Shown here piece by piece: positions 52,718-62,195 of a stretch of 64,000 nt of DNA. The stretch is from Tissierellales bacterium (GTDB lineage: Bacteria > Bacillota > Clostridia > Tissierellales > Tissierellaceae). A model generated the notes under the pieces. The model was given only the letters and a program-made list of their open reading frames with translations, had not been told where the DNA came from and searched no databases. The stretch covers positions 1 through 64,000 of the forward strand of contig JASLAT010000008.1 of the NCBI GenBank assembly GCA_030146915.1. The letters run 5' to 3'. The position numbers were made by a program, and so were the translations under genes. Positions within the stretch are counted from its first letter, which is position 1. Each line of letters begins with the position of its first letter.

Positions 52718-53461
52718 ATGATAGTCGGAGCAAAATCCCATGTAGGTAAGGTTAGAAAAATAAATCAGGATAGTTTTTATATATCAGAAGATAATAACTT
52801 ACCTTTTTTTATTATTGCTGATGGTATGGGAGGACACAAGGCTGGTGAAGTAGCTAGTAAAATGGCTATAGATATAGTCAGAGAATATTTTTATGAAAAT
52901 AGAAGTAAATTAAATAGTAAAGAAGATATTTTTGCTACTATTAAAGGAGCTATTGAAAAAGCTAATACTAAAATTTATTTAAAATCAGGTGAAGAAGAGC
53001 AGTTTGAAGGTATGGGTACAACACTTATATTAGCCTATATAAAAGAAGAGCAATTATACATAGGACATGTAGGTGATAGTAGAGCCTATTTAATCGGTAA
53101 AGATATTATACAAATAACGGAAGACCATTCATTTGTTAACCAAATGATGAAAACAGGAAACTTATCAATAGAAGAAGCTAAAAATCATCCAAAGAAAAAC
53201 CTAATTACTAGGGCTGTAGGTAGTAGTAGTATTATAAATATAGATTTAATTTATCAAGATATTTCCAAGGCTAGTATTCTTTTAGTTATGACTGATGGTG
53301 TAACGAATATGTTAGATGATAAGTTTTTGTATGATGAGTTTAAAAACTCTGATAACATGCAAAAATCCTGCGATACAATAATTGCTGCAGCTAATGAACA
53401 AGGTGGTATTGATAATAGTACCATTGTGGCAGTTAAATTTAGTAACGAGGTGAAAATATGA
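52718..53461 (+). CDS. prpC: PP2C-family Ser/Thr protein phosphatase
   Basis: PrpC/Stp reverses phosphorylation by PrkC. The 247-residue protein has the PP2C metal motifs NQDSFY, ADGMGGHKAGE, HVGDSRAYL and a late GGIDNSTIV. ATG 52718 follows AGAGGTGG. The stop overlaps the prkC start (ATGA), so both are made together. Confidence 0.96.
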   Translation: MIVGAKSHVGKVRKINQDSFYISEDNNLPFFIIADGMGGHKAGEVASKMAIDIVREYFYENRSKLNSKEDIFATIKGAIEKANTKIYLKSGEEEQFEGMGTTLILAYIKEEQLYIGHVGDSRAYLIGKDIIQITEDHSFVNQMMKTGNLSIEEAKNHPKKNLITRAVGSSSIINIDLIYQDISKASILLVMTDGVTNMLDDKFLYDEFKNSDNMQKSCDTIIAAANEQGGIDNSTIVAVKFSNEVKI

Positions 53462-55377
53462 TAGGAAAACTATTGGGTGGAAGATATGAAATTTTAGAAC
53501 AAGTTGGCGGCGGTGGCATGGCTAAAGTTTACAAGGCTAAATGTAGACTTTTAAATAGGTACGTAGCCATCAAGGTTTTAAAAGATGAGTTTGCTAATGA
53601 TGAAGATTTTGTAAAAAAATTTAGAAGAGAATCTCAAGCAGCGGCTTCCTTGTCTCACCCTAATATTGTTAATATTTATGATGTGGGTACTGATAATGAA
53701 GATAAGCCTATTCATTATATTGTAATGGAGTATATAGATGGGCAAACCCTTAAAGAACATATAAATAATAAGGGGAAATTATCTTTTAAAGAAAGCTTAG
53801 ATTATTCAAAGCAGATAGCATCAGCACTTAAGGATGCTCATAAAAATAATATTATTCATAGAGATATTAAGTCTCAAAATATAATGATAGATGAAAACAA
53901 TAGAGTTAAAGTCATGGATTTTGGTATAGCAAGAGCAGCAACAAGTTCTACTATAACTACTACATCTGATGCTTTAGGATCTGTACATTATTTTTCTCCA
54001 GAACAAGCTAGAGGTGGGTATACAGATGAAAAATCTGATATATATTCTTTAGGTATAGTAATGTATGAGATGGTAACAGGGGAGCTACCTTATAATGGAG
54101 AGAGTCCCATTACTATAGCTTTAAAACATGTTCAAGAAGAAATGGTTCCTCCAAGCTATATAGATGCTACAGTAAATAGGGACTTAGAAAAAATAATCTT
54201 AAAGTGTACTGAAAAAAGACAAGTTGATCGCTATATGAATATAGATGAACTTTTGATAGACTTAAATAAGCTAGACCCTCATGAGGTAACTTTAGAAGAG
54301 GATGTAAATGAAAATAATATTGAAGAGGAATTCCACACAAAGGTTATTCCTACTGAGGATGTAAATGAAATTTTAGAAGCTAAAAGCAAACCAGAAGTAA
54401 AAAATAAGAAGGATAAAAGTTCGCTTAAAATGACTATATTAGGTGTCTTAGCAGCTTTTATATTTACTTCCTTAATATTTTTTGGCCGTGGAAAAGTATT
54501 GGACCTATTTTCTAGTAAAGAGGTACTTATGCCTGACTTAATAAATTTATCCGAAAAAGAAGCCATAGAACTTATTGAGAAAAATAAGTTGGAATACACT
54601 GTAAATAGAGTAGTAGATACTAGGGTTAAGCCTGGAACAGTAATAGATCAAGATCCAGTAGCTGATACTAAGTTAAAAGAAGGTTATCCAGTGGAGATTA
54701 CTGTTAGTGACAAAGGAGAACCTGTTCCGGTACCGAATCTCATTAATAGGGATATTTATGATGCTGAGAACCTACTTAAAAGATTAAAGTTAAAAGTTGA
54801 AACAAATTATGTTAGTTCAGACCTTCCAGCAGGTAGGGTAATTTCACAAGACATTCCAGAAGGTACTAAAGTAGAAGTTGGAACTGTGGTACCAGTAAAA
54901 GTCAGTCAAGGTGAAGAAGCTCGAGAAATTACTATGCCAAAGTTAAATGCTTTAGATATTGAGGATGCTAAAGCTTTAGTAGAGGAATTGAATTTAAAGA
55001 TGGGCAGTATAACGGAAGAAGATAGTGAGTTGCCAAAGGGAACAGTTATTTGGCAAAATCATAAAACTGGAGAAATGTTAAAGAAAAATTCTGTTATCAA
55101 TTTAAAGATAAGTAATGGAAAAAAGAAGGGAGAAGAAGTTCCAGCTGAAACTCCTAAGGAAAAGGAAAAACAAGAAGAGTCCTCGGTATCATTTACAATA
55201 AATGTAGCCAAGGATGGAACAGCATTAAGAGTCGAAAGAACACAAGATGGAGTTACAACTACAGTATATAATGAAATGGTGAACTCAGGAGATGTTCCTA
55301 TAAATACAAGTGGTAAACCTGGAGCAAGGTTTGATATATATGCTGATGGGGCCTTAATAGAAACAATAAACAAATAA
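53458..55377 (+). CDS. prkC: PASTA-domain Ser/Thr protein kinase PrkC
   Basis: A 639-residue transmembrane kinase that senses cell-wall fragments. The kinase domain (about 10-270) has lysine K39, HRDIKSQN (134-141) and DFG (154-156). One membrane helix lies near 325-343. Three extracellular PASTA repeats follow (about 355-560), then a further beta-rich region of about 60 residues beyond the repeats, which I do not recognise. RsgA, known as a PrkC target in Bacillus, is encoded next. Confidence 0.97.
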   Translation: MIGKLLGGRYEILEQVGGGGMAKVYKAKCRLLNRYVAIKVLKDEFANDEDFVKKFRRESQAAASLSHPNIVNIYDVGTDNEDKPIHYIVMEYIDGQTLKEHINNKGKLSFKESLDYSKQIASALKDAHKNNIIHRDIKSQNIMIDENNRVKVMDFGIARAATSSTITTTSDALGSVHYFSPEQARGGYTDEKSDIYSLGIVMYEMVTGELPYNGESPITIALKHVQEEMVPPSYIDATVNRDLEKIILKCTEKRQVDRYMNIDELLIDLNKLDPHEVTLEEDVNENNIEEEFHTKVIPTEDVNEILEAKSKPEVKNKKDKSSLKMTILGVLAAFIFTSLIFFGRGKVLDLFSSKEVLMPDLINLSEKEAIELIEKNKLEYTVNRVVDTRVKPGTVIDQDPVADTKLKEGYPVEITVSDKGEPVPVPNLINRDIYDAENLLKRLKLKVETNYVSSDLPAGRVISQDIPEGTKVEVGTVVPVKVSQGEEAREITMPKLNALDIEDAKALVEELNLKMGSITEEDSELPKGTVIWQNHKTGEMLKKNSVINLKISNGKKKGEEVPAETPKEKEKQEESSVSFTINVAKDGTALRVERTQDGVTTTVYNEMVNSGDVPINTSGKPGARFDIYADGALIETINK

Positions 55378-55389
55378 AAGGAGGAATTT

Positions 55390-56265
55390 ATGCTAGATGG
55401 TATAATAACTAAAGGTATAGGTGGATTTTATTATATAGCTACTGATAAAGGAATTATAGAAAGTAGGGCTAGGGGAGTTTTTAGAGAGGAGAAACTAACT
55501 CCCTTAATAGGAGACAAGGTTAAAATAAGGGTTAGCCAGGAAGATAATACTGGTTATATTGAAGAAATTCTTCCTAGGACATCCCAATTAATACGTCCAT
55601 CTGTAGCTAATGTTACTCATGTTGTTATAGTAATGAGCATTAAAAATCCAGATCTAAACACTTGGCTTCTAGATAGGTTTATAATGATGGTTGAAAGTGA
55701 GAATTTAAAAACTACAATATGCATAAATAAAGCGGATTTAGATCCTAAGAAAGCTAAAGAAATTAGTGATATTTATAAATTAGCGGGATATAATGTAATT
55801 TTAACAAATGCCTTAACTGGAGATGGTTTAAAGCAAGTAGAGGAAGAACTTATTAATGAAATTTCAGTGTTTGCTGGACCTTCTGGTGCAGGAAAATCTT
55901 CAATATTAAATTGGGTAGGTAGAGATTTTAATTTAGAAGTAGGGGATTTGAGCAAAAAAACCGGTAGAGGAAAGCATACAACTAGACATGTTGAACTTTT
56001 AATGTTAGATAAAAATTCATATGTTTTAGATACTCCTGGTTTTAGCTCTTTAAATCTTAGCTTTTTAGAGGATGAAAGAGAAATTAGAAAATATTTTAAA
56101 GAAATAAATAAATATGGCAAAGAGTGTAAATTCCTTTCCTGTCTCCATTTAAATGAACCTAAGTGTAATGTAAAATTAAAGGTAGAAGAGGGAAAAATAA
56201 GTAAAGATAGATATAAAAATTATTTAAAATTTTTAGAAGAAGTAAAAAATACTAGGAGGTATTAA
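55390..56265 (+). CDS. rsgA: Small-subunit ribosome GTPase RsgA
   Basis: RsgA assists late 30S maturation. The 291-residue protein has an N-terminal OB fold, a circularly permuted GTPase with NKAD (113-116) before the P-loop GPSGAGKS (163-170) and DTPG, and a zinc-finger C-terminus (CKFLSCLHLNEPKC). ATG 55390 follows AAAGGAGG. rpe starts 4 bases after its stop. Confidence 0.98.
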   Translation: MLDGIITKGIGGFYYIATDKGIIESRARGVFREEKLTPLIGDKVKIRVSQEDNTGYIEEILPRTSQLIRPSVANVTHVVIVMSIKNPDLNTWLLDRFIMMVESENLKTTICINKADLDPKKAKEISDIYKLAGYNVILTNALTGDGLKQVEEELINEISVFAGPSGAGKSSILNWVGRDFNLEVGDLSKKTGRGKHTTRHVELLMLDKNSYVLDTPGFSSLNLSFLEDEREIRKYFKEINKYGKECKFLSCLHLNEPKCNVKLKVEEGKISKDRYKNYLKFLEEVKNTRRY

Positions 56266-56269
56266 TTAA

Positions 56270-56917
56270 ATGTTTAAATTAGCACCATCAATATTATCAG
56301 CAGATTTTTCCTGCCTAGGTGAGGAAATAAAGAAAATTGAAAAAGGAGGAGCGGATTATGTCCATCTAGATGTTATGGATGGAAAATATGTTCCAAATAT
56401 AACTTTTGGAGCTCCTATAATAAAGAAAATTCGTAAGGTAACAAAGTTACCGTTTGATGTGCATTTAATGATAGATAAACCAGAGAATTATATAGAAGAC
56501 TTTGTAAATGCAGGGGCAGATATAATAACTGTTCATGCAGAATCGACTATACATCTTCATAGAACTATTCAATATATAAAGTCTTTTGGAGTAAAAGCAG
56601 GTGTTTCTTTAAATCCTGCAACACCTTTAAGTGTGCTTGACTATATAATAGAAGATTTAGATTTAATTTTAATAATGAGTGTTAACCCAGGATTTGGAGG
56701 TCAATCTTTCATACCCGCTATTAAGGATAAAATTAGAGAAACAAAAAAGATTATTAATAGTAATAATTGTGATATTATCTTGCAGGTTGACGGTGGAATC
56801 AAGCTTGATAATGCTAAAGAAATAGCAGGATTGGGAGCAGATTTACTAGTTGTAGGCTCAGATATATTTGGGCATGAAGATGTTATAAGAAGAACAGAAC
56901 AATTTAAAAGTTTATAG
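56270..56917 (+). CDS. rpe: Ribulose-phosphate 3-epimerase
   Basis: Rpe interconverts ribulose-5-phosphate and xylulose-5-phosphate. The 215-residue TIM-barrel protein has HLDVMDGKYVPN, DVHLMI and MSVNPGFGGQSF, with metal-binding His and Asp residues. ATG 56270 follows TAGGAGG. A terminator follows, before the thiamine gene. Confidence 0.98.
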   Translation: MFKLAPSILSADFSCLGEEIKKIEKGGADYVHLDVMDGKYVPNITFGAPIIKKIRKVTKLPFDVHLMIDKPENYIEDFVNAGADIITVHAESTIHLHRTIQYIKSFGVKAGVSLNPATPLSVLDYIIEDLDLILIMSVNPGFGGQSFIPAIKDKIRETKKIINSNNCDIILQVDGGIKLDNAKEIAGLGADLLVVGSDIFGHEDVIRRTEQFKSL

Positions 56918-56922
56918 AAGAT

Positions 56923-56948
56923 GAGAACCTAGTGTTCTCTTTTTCTTT
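56923..56948 (+). terminator. Rho-independent terminator after rpe
   Basis: GAGAAC (56923-56928) and GTTCTC (56934-56939) with loop CTAGT, followed by TTTTTCTTT. The next gene starts 15-25 bases on, so some read-through is likely. Confidence 0.8.
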
Positions 56949-56963
56949 ATATGAGGTGATATT

Positions 56964-57605
56964 ATTAAAGCTTTGTTAGTGGGAAGTGGAGATAACATAG
57001 ATTATGGAAAACTTAAAGCTTATATAAGAAATGCTGATCTAGTCATAGCTGTTGATGGTGGCTATAATTATATAAGAAAAGTAAATGAAAAATGTGATAT
57101 CTTAATTGGAGACTTAGATTCAATAAATAATAATTATTTAAAAGATGGTTCTTTAAGTAAGACAAAAAAAATTAAATTCCCTTCAGAAAAAAATAGTACT
57201 GATATGGAACTAGCTATAGAAGAAGCAAGAAAACTAAAAGTTGAAAAAATGATAATATTAGGAGCTACTGGATATAGAATGGATCATAGTTTAGCTAATA
57301 TTTTGTTATTAAAGAAACTGTATGAATATAATATAGAAGGATATATTGAAGACTATAACAATAGGATATATTTTATAAAAGATAAGCTAAGATTAAAGGC
57401 TAATTGTAATAATTTAGAGTATGTATCTGTAATTCCTATAAGTTTATCAGGAGCTGTAGTTAGCTTAGAAGGATTTAAATATCCGCTTGATAAGTTTAAA
57501 ATTGAATTTACTAAAACCATAGGTATAAGTAATGAAATTAAAGATAATTACGGCTTAGTAAAAATTCATGAAGGTGAAGTGTTGGTTTATGTATCAAAGG
57601 ACTAA
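56964..57605 (+). CDS. thiN: Thiamine pyrophosphokinase
   Basis: The enzyme transfers pyrophosphate from ATP to thiamine to give the coenzyme. The protein has ADLVIAVDGGYNY, CDILIGDLDS and FPSEKNSTDMELAI, followed by GATGYRMDHSLANI, all hallmarks of the family. The start is notable: AGGTGAT at 56954-56960 has no ATG, GTG or TTG at proper distance. ATT at 56964 gives the usual beginning (Met)IKALLVGSGD; the next standard start is TTG 56973, 14 bases away, which would cut into the first beta strand. I favour ATT, giving 213 residues. Confidence 0.88.
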   Translation: MKALLVGSGDNIDYGKLKAYIRNADLVIAVDGGYNYIRKVNEKCDILIGDLDSINNNYLKDGSLSKTKKIKFPSEKNSTDMELAIEEARKLKVEKMIILGATGYRMDHSLANILLLKKLYEYNIEGYIEDYNNRIYFIKDKLRLKANCNNLEYVSVIPISLSGAVVSLEGFKYPLDKFKIEFTKTIGISNEIKDNYGLVKIHEGEVLVYVSKD

Positions 57606-57619
57606 TTGCCCTTTGATAC
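57591..57619 (+). terminator. Hairpin at the end of thiN
   Basis: GTATCAAAGG (57591-57600) and CCTTTGATAC (57610-57619) are exact complements and span the thiN stop codon, but no T-run follows on the plus strand. It may act with the next hairpin. Confidence 0.55.
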
Positions 57620-57621
57620 AT

Positions 57622-57648
57622 AAAAAAACAAGACTTTACAGTCTTGTT
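57622..57648 (-). terminator. Rho-independent terminator of rpmB
   Basis: AACAAGACT and AGTCTTGTT (57627-57635 with 57640-57648) form a 9-pair stem. Read on the minus strand it is followed by a run of seven T, so it ends the rpmB transcript. Confidence 0.85.
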
Positions 57649-57663
57649 ATGCTTTTATTCTAA

Positions 57664-57855
57664 TTATAAAGCTCTTTCAACATAACCAGATCTTATACAT
57701 CTAGTACAAACATTGATTCTTTTAGGAGAACCATCCACAATGGCTTTAACCCTTCTAAGGTTAGGTGACCAGCTTCTTGAGCTCTTTCTATTAGAGAAGG
57801 AAACTTTATTTCCATATTTTTTACCTTTACCACAAATATCGCATGCTTTAGCCAT
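57664..57855 (-). CDS. rpmB: 50S ribosomal protein L28, zinc-binding form
   Basis: A 63-residue L28 with CDICGKGKKYGNKVS at the N-terminus and CTRC near 51-54; the four cysteines (CxxC twice) mark the zinc-containing C+ type. ATG at 57855 follows GAGGTGTG on the minus strand. A single gene read against its neighbours, it shares the upstream gap with the divergent asp23-like gene. Confidence 0.96.
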   Translation of the reverse strand: MAKACDICGKGKKYGNKVSFSNRKSSRSWSPNLRRVKAIVDGSPKRINVCTRCIRSGYVERAL

Positions 57856-57969
57856 TTTTCACACCTCCTCAAAAATATATAATCTACTTAATCTAATGTA
57901 ATAACATACTACATATTACCATAGATGAGTAGGTAATTGCAAGTTATTTATAGCTTAAATAATTATTTA

Positions 57970-57997
57970 TTGACTATTTTCACACATAATGTAAAAT
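57970..57997 (+). promoter_or_regulatory. Predicted sigma-A promoter of the asp23-like gene
   Basis: TTGACT (57970-57975), 16 bases, TAAAAT (57992-57997); a second -10 candidate TATAGT is at 58003-58008. Confidence 0.55.
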
Positions 57998-58034
57998 GTA
58001 GTTATAGTATGGTTAAAAATAAGGAGGCGATTTT

Positions 58035-58394
58035 ATGCCAAATAGAACAAATACTAAATATGGCAGTATAAATATAGATCCGAGTGTTATTGCTAAAATT
58101 GCTGGTATATCTGCAATGGAATCTTATGGTATTGTAGGTATGGCATCAAAAAATGCAACGGACGGATTATTTGAACTTTTGAAGTGGGATAATTTATCAA
58201 GAGGGATCAAGGTTAATATAGAAGATACAGAAATTACTATTGATTTGCATGTTATATTAGAATATGGTGTTAGGATTTCTGTAGTTGCAAAGAATATAAT
58301 TGATAGAGTTAAGTTTAATGTAGAGGATTTAACAGGTATGAAGATTGAAAATGTGAATGTGCATGTAGAAGGAATACGTGTAGGTAATAAATAG
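58035..58394 (+). CDS. Asp23/Gls24 family envelope stress protein
   Basis: A 119-residue protein with the Asp23 (DUF322) core: YGSINIDPSVIAKIAGISAMESYGIVGM and ITIDLHVILEYGVRISVVAKNI, ending in VNVHVEGIRV. Family members respond to cell-envelope or alkaline stress. ATG 58035 follows AAGGAGGCG. The next gene, of FakA type, is its usual partner and starts 14 bases later. Confidence 0.93.
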   Translation: MPNRTNTKYGSINIDPSVIAKIAGISAMESYGIVGMASKNATDGLFELLKWDNLSRGIKVNIEDTEITIDLHVILEYGVRISVVAKNIIDRVKFNVEDLTGMKIENVNVHVEGIRVGNK

Positions 58395-58407
58395 GGAGGT
58401 ATTTTAA

Positions 58408-60039
58408 TTGGAAATAAGTTTTATAGATGGTGCTTTATTAAAAAAAGCTTTAAAGGGGGCAGCTAGGAACCTAGACATAAATAAAGAAGAAATAAATGCC
58501 CTTAATGTATTCCCTGTTCCAGATGGAGACACAGGTACTAATATGTCCTTAACCATGCACTCAGCGGTAAAACATGGGTTAGCCGTTGAAGAAAACAATG
58601 CTTATAAGGTAGCTTTAGCAACTTCACAAGGTTCTTTAATGGGAGCAAGAGGAAACTCAGGAGTTATTTTATCACAGCTTTTTAGAGGATTTGCTTTAGG
58701 CATAGATTCTAAAGAAAATATAGATATTAGAACGTTGGCTGAATGTTTTAAAGAGGCTGCTGATACAGCATATAAAGCTGTAATGAAACCTACTGAAGGT
58801 ACAATATTAACAGTAGCAAGAGCTTGTGGAGATTATGCTATAAAAAATTATAATAAATTTGAAAATATTTTAGAGTTTTTTGAAAAAATTATAGAAGCAG
58901 GTAATGAAGCTCTTAACCAAACACCTGAAATGTTAGCTGTTTTAAAAGAAGCTGGCGTTGTAGATGCTGGTGGTAAAGGTTGGATGACTATATTAACCGG
59001 TGCTTATAACTCTTTAACAGGCGTTGAAATAGAAGAAGAAAAATCTTTAGAAGAACAAGAACTTGAATTTCAAGCAGTAGTTGAACATAGGCATATGGAT
59101 GTTAATGATATAAAATTTTCTTATTGTACAGAGTTTATGGTTAATGGTGATGTTAAAGAGGCAGATGTTGATAGATTTAGAAATTTCCTAAGTCTAAAGG
59201 GAGATTCTTTAATGGTTGTAGAAGGAGATGGACTTATAAAAGTTCATGTTCATACAAATAATCCAGGATTAGCTTTAGAAAAAGCTTTAGAGTTAGGAGC
59301 TTTAAGTGATATAAAGATTGACAATATGAAGTTTCAATATGAACAAATCGAAAAAAATAAAGAGGCTGCTAAAAAGGCTAGTAAAAAGTATTCTTTTGTA
59401 TCAGTATCAGCTGGAGATGGTATAGGACAAATTTTCAAAGAATTAGGAGTAGATTCTTTAGTTGAAGGTGGACAAACTATGAATCCGAGCACAGAAGATA
59501 TTTCTAAAGCTATAAATAATAGTCCAGGAGAAAATGTTTTTGTATTACCTAATAATGGAAATATTATTTTAGCAGCAGAGCAAAGTAAAGAATTGAGTGA
59601 AAAAAATGTTATAGTTTTACCTACTAAAACAATTCCTCAAGGTATATCAGCACTTTTTGAATTTGATGAGAGTCTATCAGTTGAGGAAAATGAAGTTAAT
59701 ATGAGAGGCGCTATATCTGAAGTTAAAACAGGCCAAGTTACCTACTCAGTAAGAGATAGTGAAATTAGTGGTAAAAAAATTAAAAAAGATGATTTCATGG
59801 GTTTAAGAGAAGGAGATATAGTTGTAGCTGGAGAAGATAAGGCTAAAGTTATTGATGAACTTATAGATTCTATGGTAGATGATGATTCTTCTCTAATAAG
59901 TGTCTTATTTGGTAAGGATATTCCAGAAGAAGAAGCAAAAGAATTAGAAGACAATCTTTCTAATAAGTATGATGATCTAGATATAGAGGTAGTTTATGGA
60001 GGACAGCCTATCTATTATTATATAATATCAGTTGAGTAA
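58408..60039 (+). CDS. fakA: Fatty-acid kinase FakA-type protein (DAK2/DhaL domain)
   Basis: FakA phosphorylates fatty acids bound by FakB (DegV) proteins for use in phospholipid synthesis; this matches plsY at 33167, which uses acyl-phosphate. The 543-residue protein has the DhaL kinase motif NVFPVPDGDTGTNMSLTM (near 31-48), a central region and a C-terminal DegV-like ligand-binding part. The start is TTG 58408 behind AGGGAGGT. No fakB gene lies in this window. Confidence 0.9.
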   Translation: MEISFIDGALLKKALKGAARNLDINKEEINALNVFPVPDGDTGTNMSLTMHSAVKHGLAVEENNAYKVALATSQGSLMGARGNSGVILSQLFRGFALGIDSKENIDIRTLAECFKEAADTAYKAVMKPTEGTILTVARACGDYAIKNYNKFENILEFFEKIIEAGNEALNQTPEMLAVLKEAGVVDAGGKGWMTILTGAYNSLTGVEIEEEKSLEEQELEFQAVVEHRHMDVNDIKFSYCTEFMVNGDVKEADVDRFRNFLSLKGDSLMVVEGDGLIKVHVHTNNPGLALEKALELGALSDIKIDNMKFQYEQIEKNKEAAKKASKKYSFVSVSAGDGIGQIFKELGVDSLVEGGQTMNPSTEDISKAINNSPGENVFVLPNNGNIILAAEQSKELSEKNVIVLPTKTIPQGISALFEFDESLSVEENEVNMRGAISEVKTGQVTYSVRDSEISGKKIKKDDFMGLREGDIVVAGEDKAKVIDELIDSMVDDDSSLISVLFGKDIPEEEAKELEDNLSNKYDDLDIEVVYGGQPIYYYIISVE

Positions 60040-60046
60040 AATTTTT

Positions 60047-60079
60047 ACCCTGCCTAGAACAAGGTAGGGTTTTCTTTTT
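60047..60079 (+). terminator. Rho-independent terminator after fakA
   Basis: ACCCTGCCT (60047-60055) and AGGTAGGGT (60062-60070, one wobble) followed by TTTTCTTTTT. Confidence 0.85.
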
Positions 60080-60093
60080 ATAAGGGGGTTAGA

Positions 60094-62148
60094 ATGGATA
60101 AAATAGCATTTGATGTGCAGTATTTAAAAGGTGTAGGACCCAAAAGGGCGCAGCTTTTTAAAAAACTTAATATAAAAACATTTGAAGACCTTATATATTA
60201 TAAACCAGAATATTATGATGATAGAACAGTTTTTAGAATGTTAAATGAAGTTGAAGAGAATGAAAAGGCTAGTTTTAAACTTAAAGTAATAGGATCAAAC
60301 ATTAGCCTATACCCCAGGAGAGGTATGAATATTATTAAATTCCCTGTAAGTGATGGTATAAATCATGCTTATTTAACATGGTTTAATCAAGAGTATATAA
60401 AATATCAACTAGAGGTAGGAAAAACTTATATAGTTACTGGTAGAAAAAAATCAAGAGCTGGAGAAATACAAATATCCAACCCAGACTTTAAAGAGTATAA
60501 AGAGGGAGATACAGGCTCTATTTTGCCTGTATATTCTTTAACAGAAGGTTTAACAAATAGAGTTATTTGGAAAATTATCAAACAATCTTTAGAGGAACAC
60601 TACTATAAGATAGAAGAGATATTACCATCTAATATACTATTGAAGTATGGAATGATGGGTAGGAATGAAGCTTTAAAAACTATGCATAAACCTGATAGTA
60701 GTAGATCTCTATTAAGGGCATTGAACAGGTTGAAATTTGAAGAATTTCTTATTTTACAACTAGGATTATTCTTAATAAAAAGTAAAAATATTAGTGATGA
60801 ATCCGGTTTGGTACACAAGGGCAATACTTTAGTGGAAAATTTCTTAAAAAGTCTTCCATTTAACTTAACAAAGGCTCAAAAGAGAGTCTTTAAAGAAATA
60901 AAAGAAGATATGGAATCTGATTTACAAATGAATAGGCTGGTACAAGGGGATGTTGGATCTGGTAAAACAGTTGTAGCCCTCTTAGCTATGTTAAAGGCAG
61001 TAGATTCTGGGTATCAAGCATCTATGATGGCTCCTACAGAAATACTTGCAAGTCAGCACTATTTATCAATTAAAAACTTTTTGAAAGAGACTAACATCAA
61101 AGTAGGATTGTTGGTTGGAAGTATGAAAAAATCAGAGAAAGAAGAATTATTAATTGACTTGAAGAATGGTAGAATAGATATTTTAGTAGGAACTCATGCA
61201 ATTATACAAGAGAATGTTGAGTTTAAATCTTTAGGTCTTGTAATTACAGATGAGCAGCATAGATTTGGAGTAGAACAAAGAAATATGTTTTCTAGAAAAG
61301 GTAATAATCCAGATATATTAGTTATGACAGCTACACCAATACCTAGAACTTTAGCTTTAATTTTATATGGTGATTTAGATATATCTATAATAGATGAGCT
61401 TCCACCTGGTCGCAAGGAAATCGAAACTTATGCAGTAGCCATGAATATGGAAAAAAGAGTTCATAAATTTATAGACTTACAAATAGAAGAAGGTAGGCAA
61501 GCCTATGTCGTATGCCCTCTAATTGAAGAAAATGAAAATATAAATGTTAAGTCAGTAGAGGAAGTTTATGAATATCTTAAAAACCATGCATTAAAGCATA
61601 GAAAAATTGGACTTCTTCATGGACAAATGTCAACAAGTGAAAAAGATAATATAATGGATTCTTTTAAAAATAAAGAGTTAGATGTTTTAATTTCTACAAC
61701 GGTTATAGAAGTTGGAGTAGATGTATCTAATGCTAATATGATTCTTATTTACAATGGAGAGAGATTTGGTTTAGCACAGCTTCATCAATTAAGAGGGAGA
61801 GTTGGTAGAGGAAGTCATCAATCTTATTGTATAATATTACATGATAGTAAAAATGAAATTTCAATGGAAAGAATGAGAGTTATGCAATCTAGCTCTGATG
61901 GATTTATAATATCTGAAAAAGATTTAGAATTAAGAGGACCTGGGGAGTTTTTTGGCACTAGACAACATGGTTTACCAGAACTTAAAATAGCAAATTTATT
62001 TACAGATATGCCTATTTTAAAACTGGCTCAAAAAGAGGCTAATATAATAATAAACTTAGACCCTAGGTTAGAAAGTCAGCAGAATTTTGCTATAAAAAGT
62101 GAAATAATAAGAAAGTTTAAGAAATTTAACAATATAAGTTTTAATTAA
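60094..62148 (+). CDS. recG: ATP-dependent DNA helicase RecG
   Basis: RecG reverses stalled forks and processes branched DNA. The 684-residue protein has the N-terminal wedge domain (about 1-230), Walker A GDVGSGKT (285-292), the DEQH box, helicase motif TATPIPRTLAL, and a C-terminal region with QLRGRVGRG. Starts ATG 60094 behind AAGGGGGT, 24 bases past the terminator, and probably has its own or read-through transcription. Confidence 0.97.
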   Translation: MDKIAFDVQYLKGVGPKRAQLFKKLNIKTFEDLIYYKPEYYDDRTVFRMLNEVEENEKASFKLKVIGSNISLYPRRGMNIIKFPVSDGINHAYLTWFNQEYIKYQLEVGKTYIVTGRKKSRAGEIQISNPDFKEYKEGDTGSILPVYSLTEGLTNRVIWKIIKQSLEEHYYKIEEILPSNILLKYGMMGRNEALKTMHKPDSSRSLLRALNRLKFEEFLILQLGLFLIKSKNISDESGLVHKGNTLVENFLKSLPFNLTKAQKRVFKEIKEDMESDLQMNRLVQGDVGSGKTVVALLAMLKAVDSGYQASMMAPTEILASQHYLSIKNFLKETNIKVGLLVGSMKKSEKEELLIDLKNGRIDILVGTHAIIQENVEFKSLGLVITDEQHRFGVEQRNMFSRKGNNPDILVMTATPIPRTLALILYGDLDISIIDELPPGRKEIETYAVAMNMEKRVHKFIDLQIEEGRQAYVVCPLIEENENINVKSVEEVYEYLKNHALKHRKIGLLHGQMSTSEKDNIMDSFKNKELDVLISTTVIEVGVDVSNANMILIYNGERFGLAQLHQLRGRVGRGSHQSYCIILHDSKNEISMERMRVMQSSSDGFIISEKDLELRGPGEFFGTRQHGLPELKIANLFTDMPILKLAQKEANIIINLDPRLESQQNFAIKSEIIRKFKKFNNISFN

Positions 62149-62195
62149 ACATAAATTTATGTTAATATATAGTTAATATATATAGGAGGTAGATT

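Noticed and set aside
57713..57901. A 62-codon plus-strand frame over rpmB
   Set aside because: rpmB on the minus strand is unmistakable; the plus frame is its shadow.
57856..58034. Small RNA or riboswitch in the divergent gap between rpmB and the asp23-like gene
   Set aside because: Apart from the promoter boxes and ribosome sites I found no stable hairpin or known motif.
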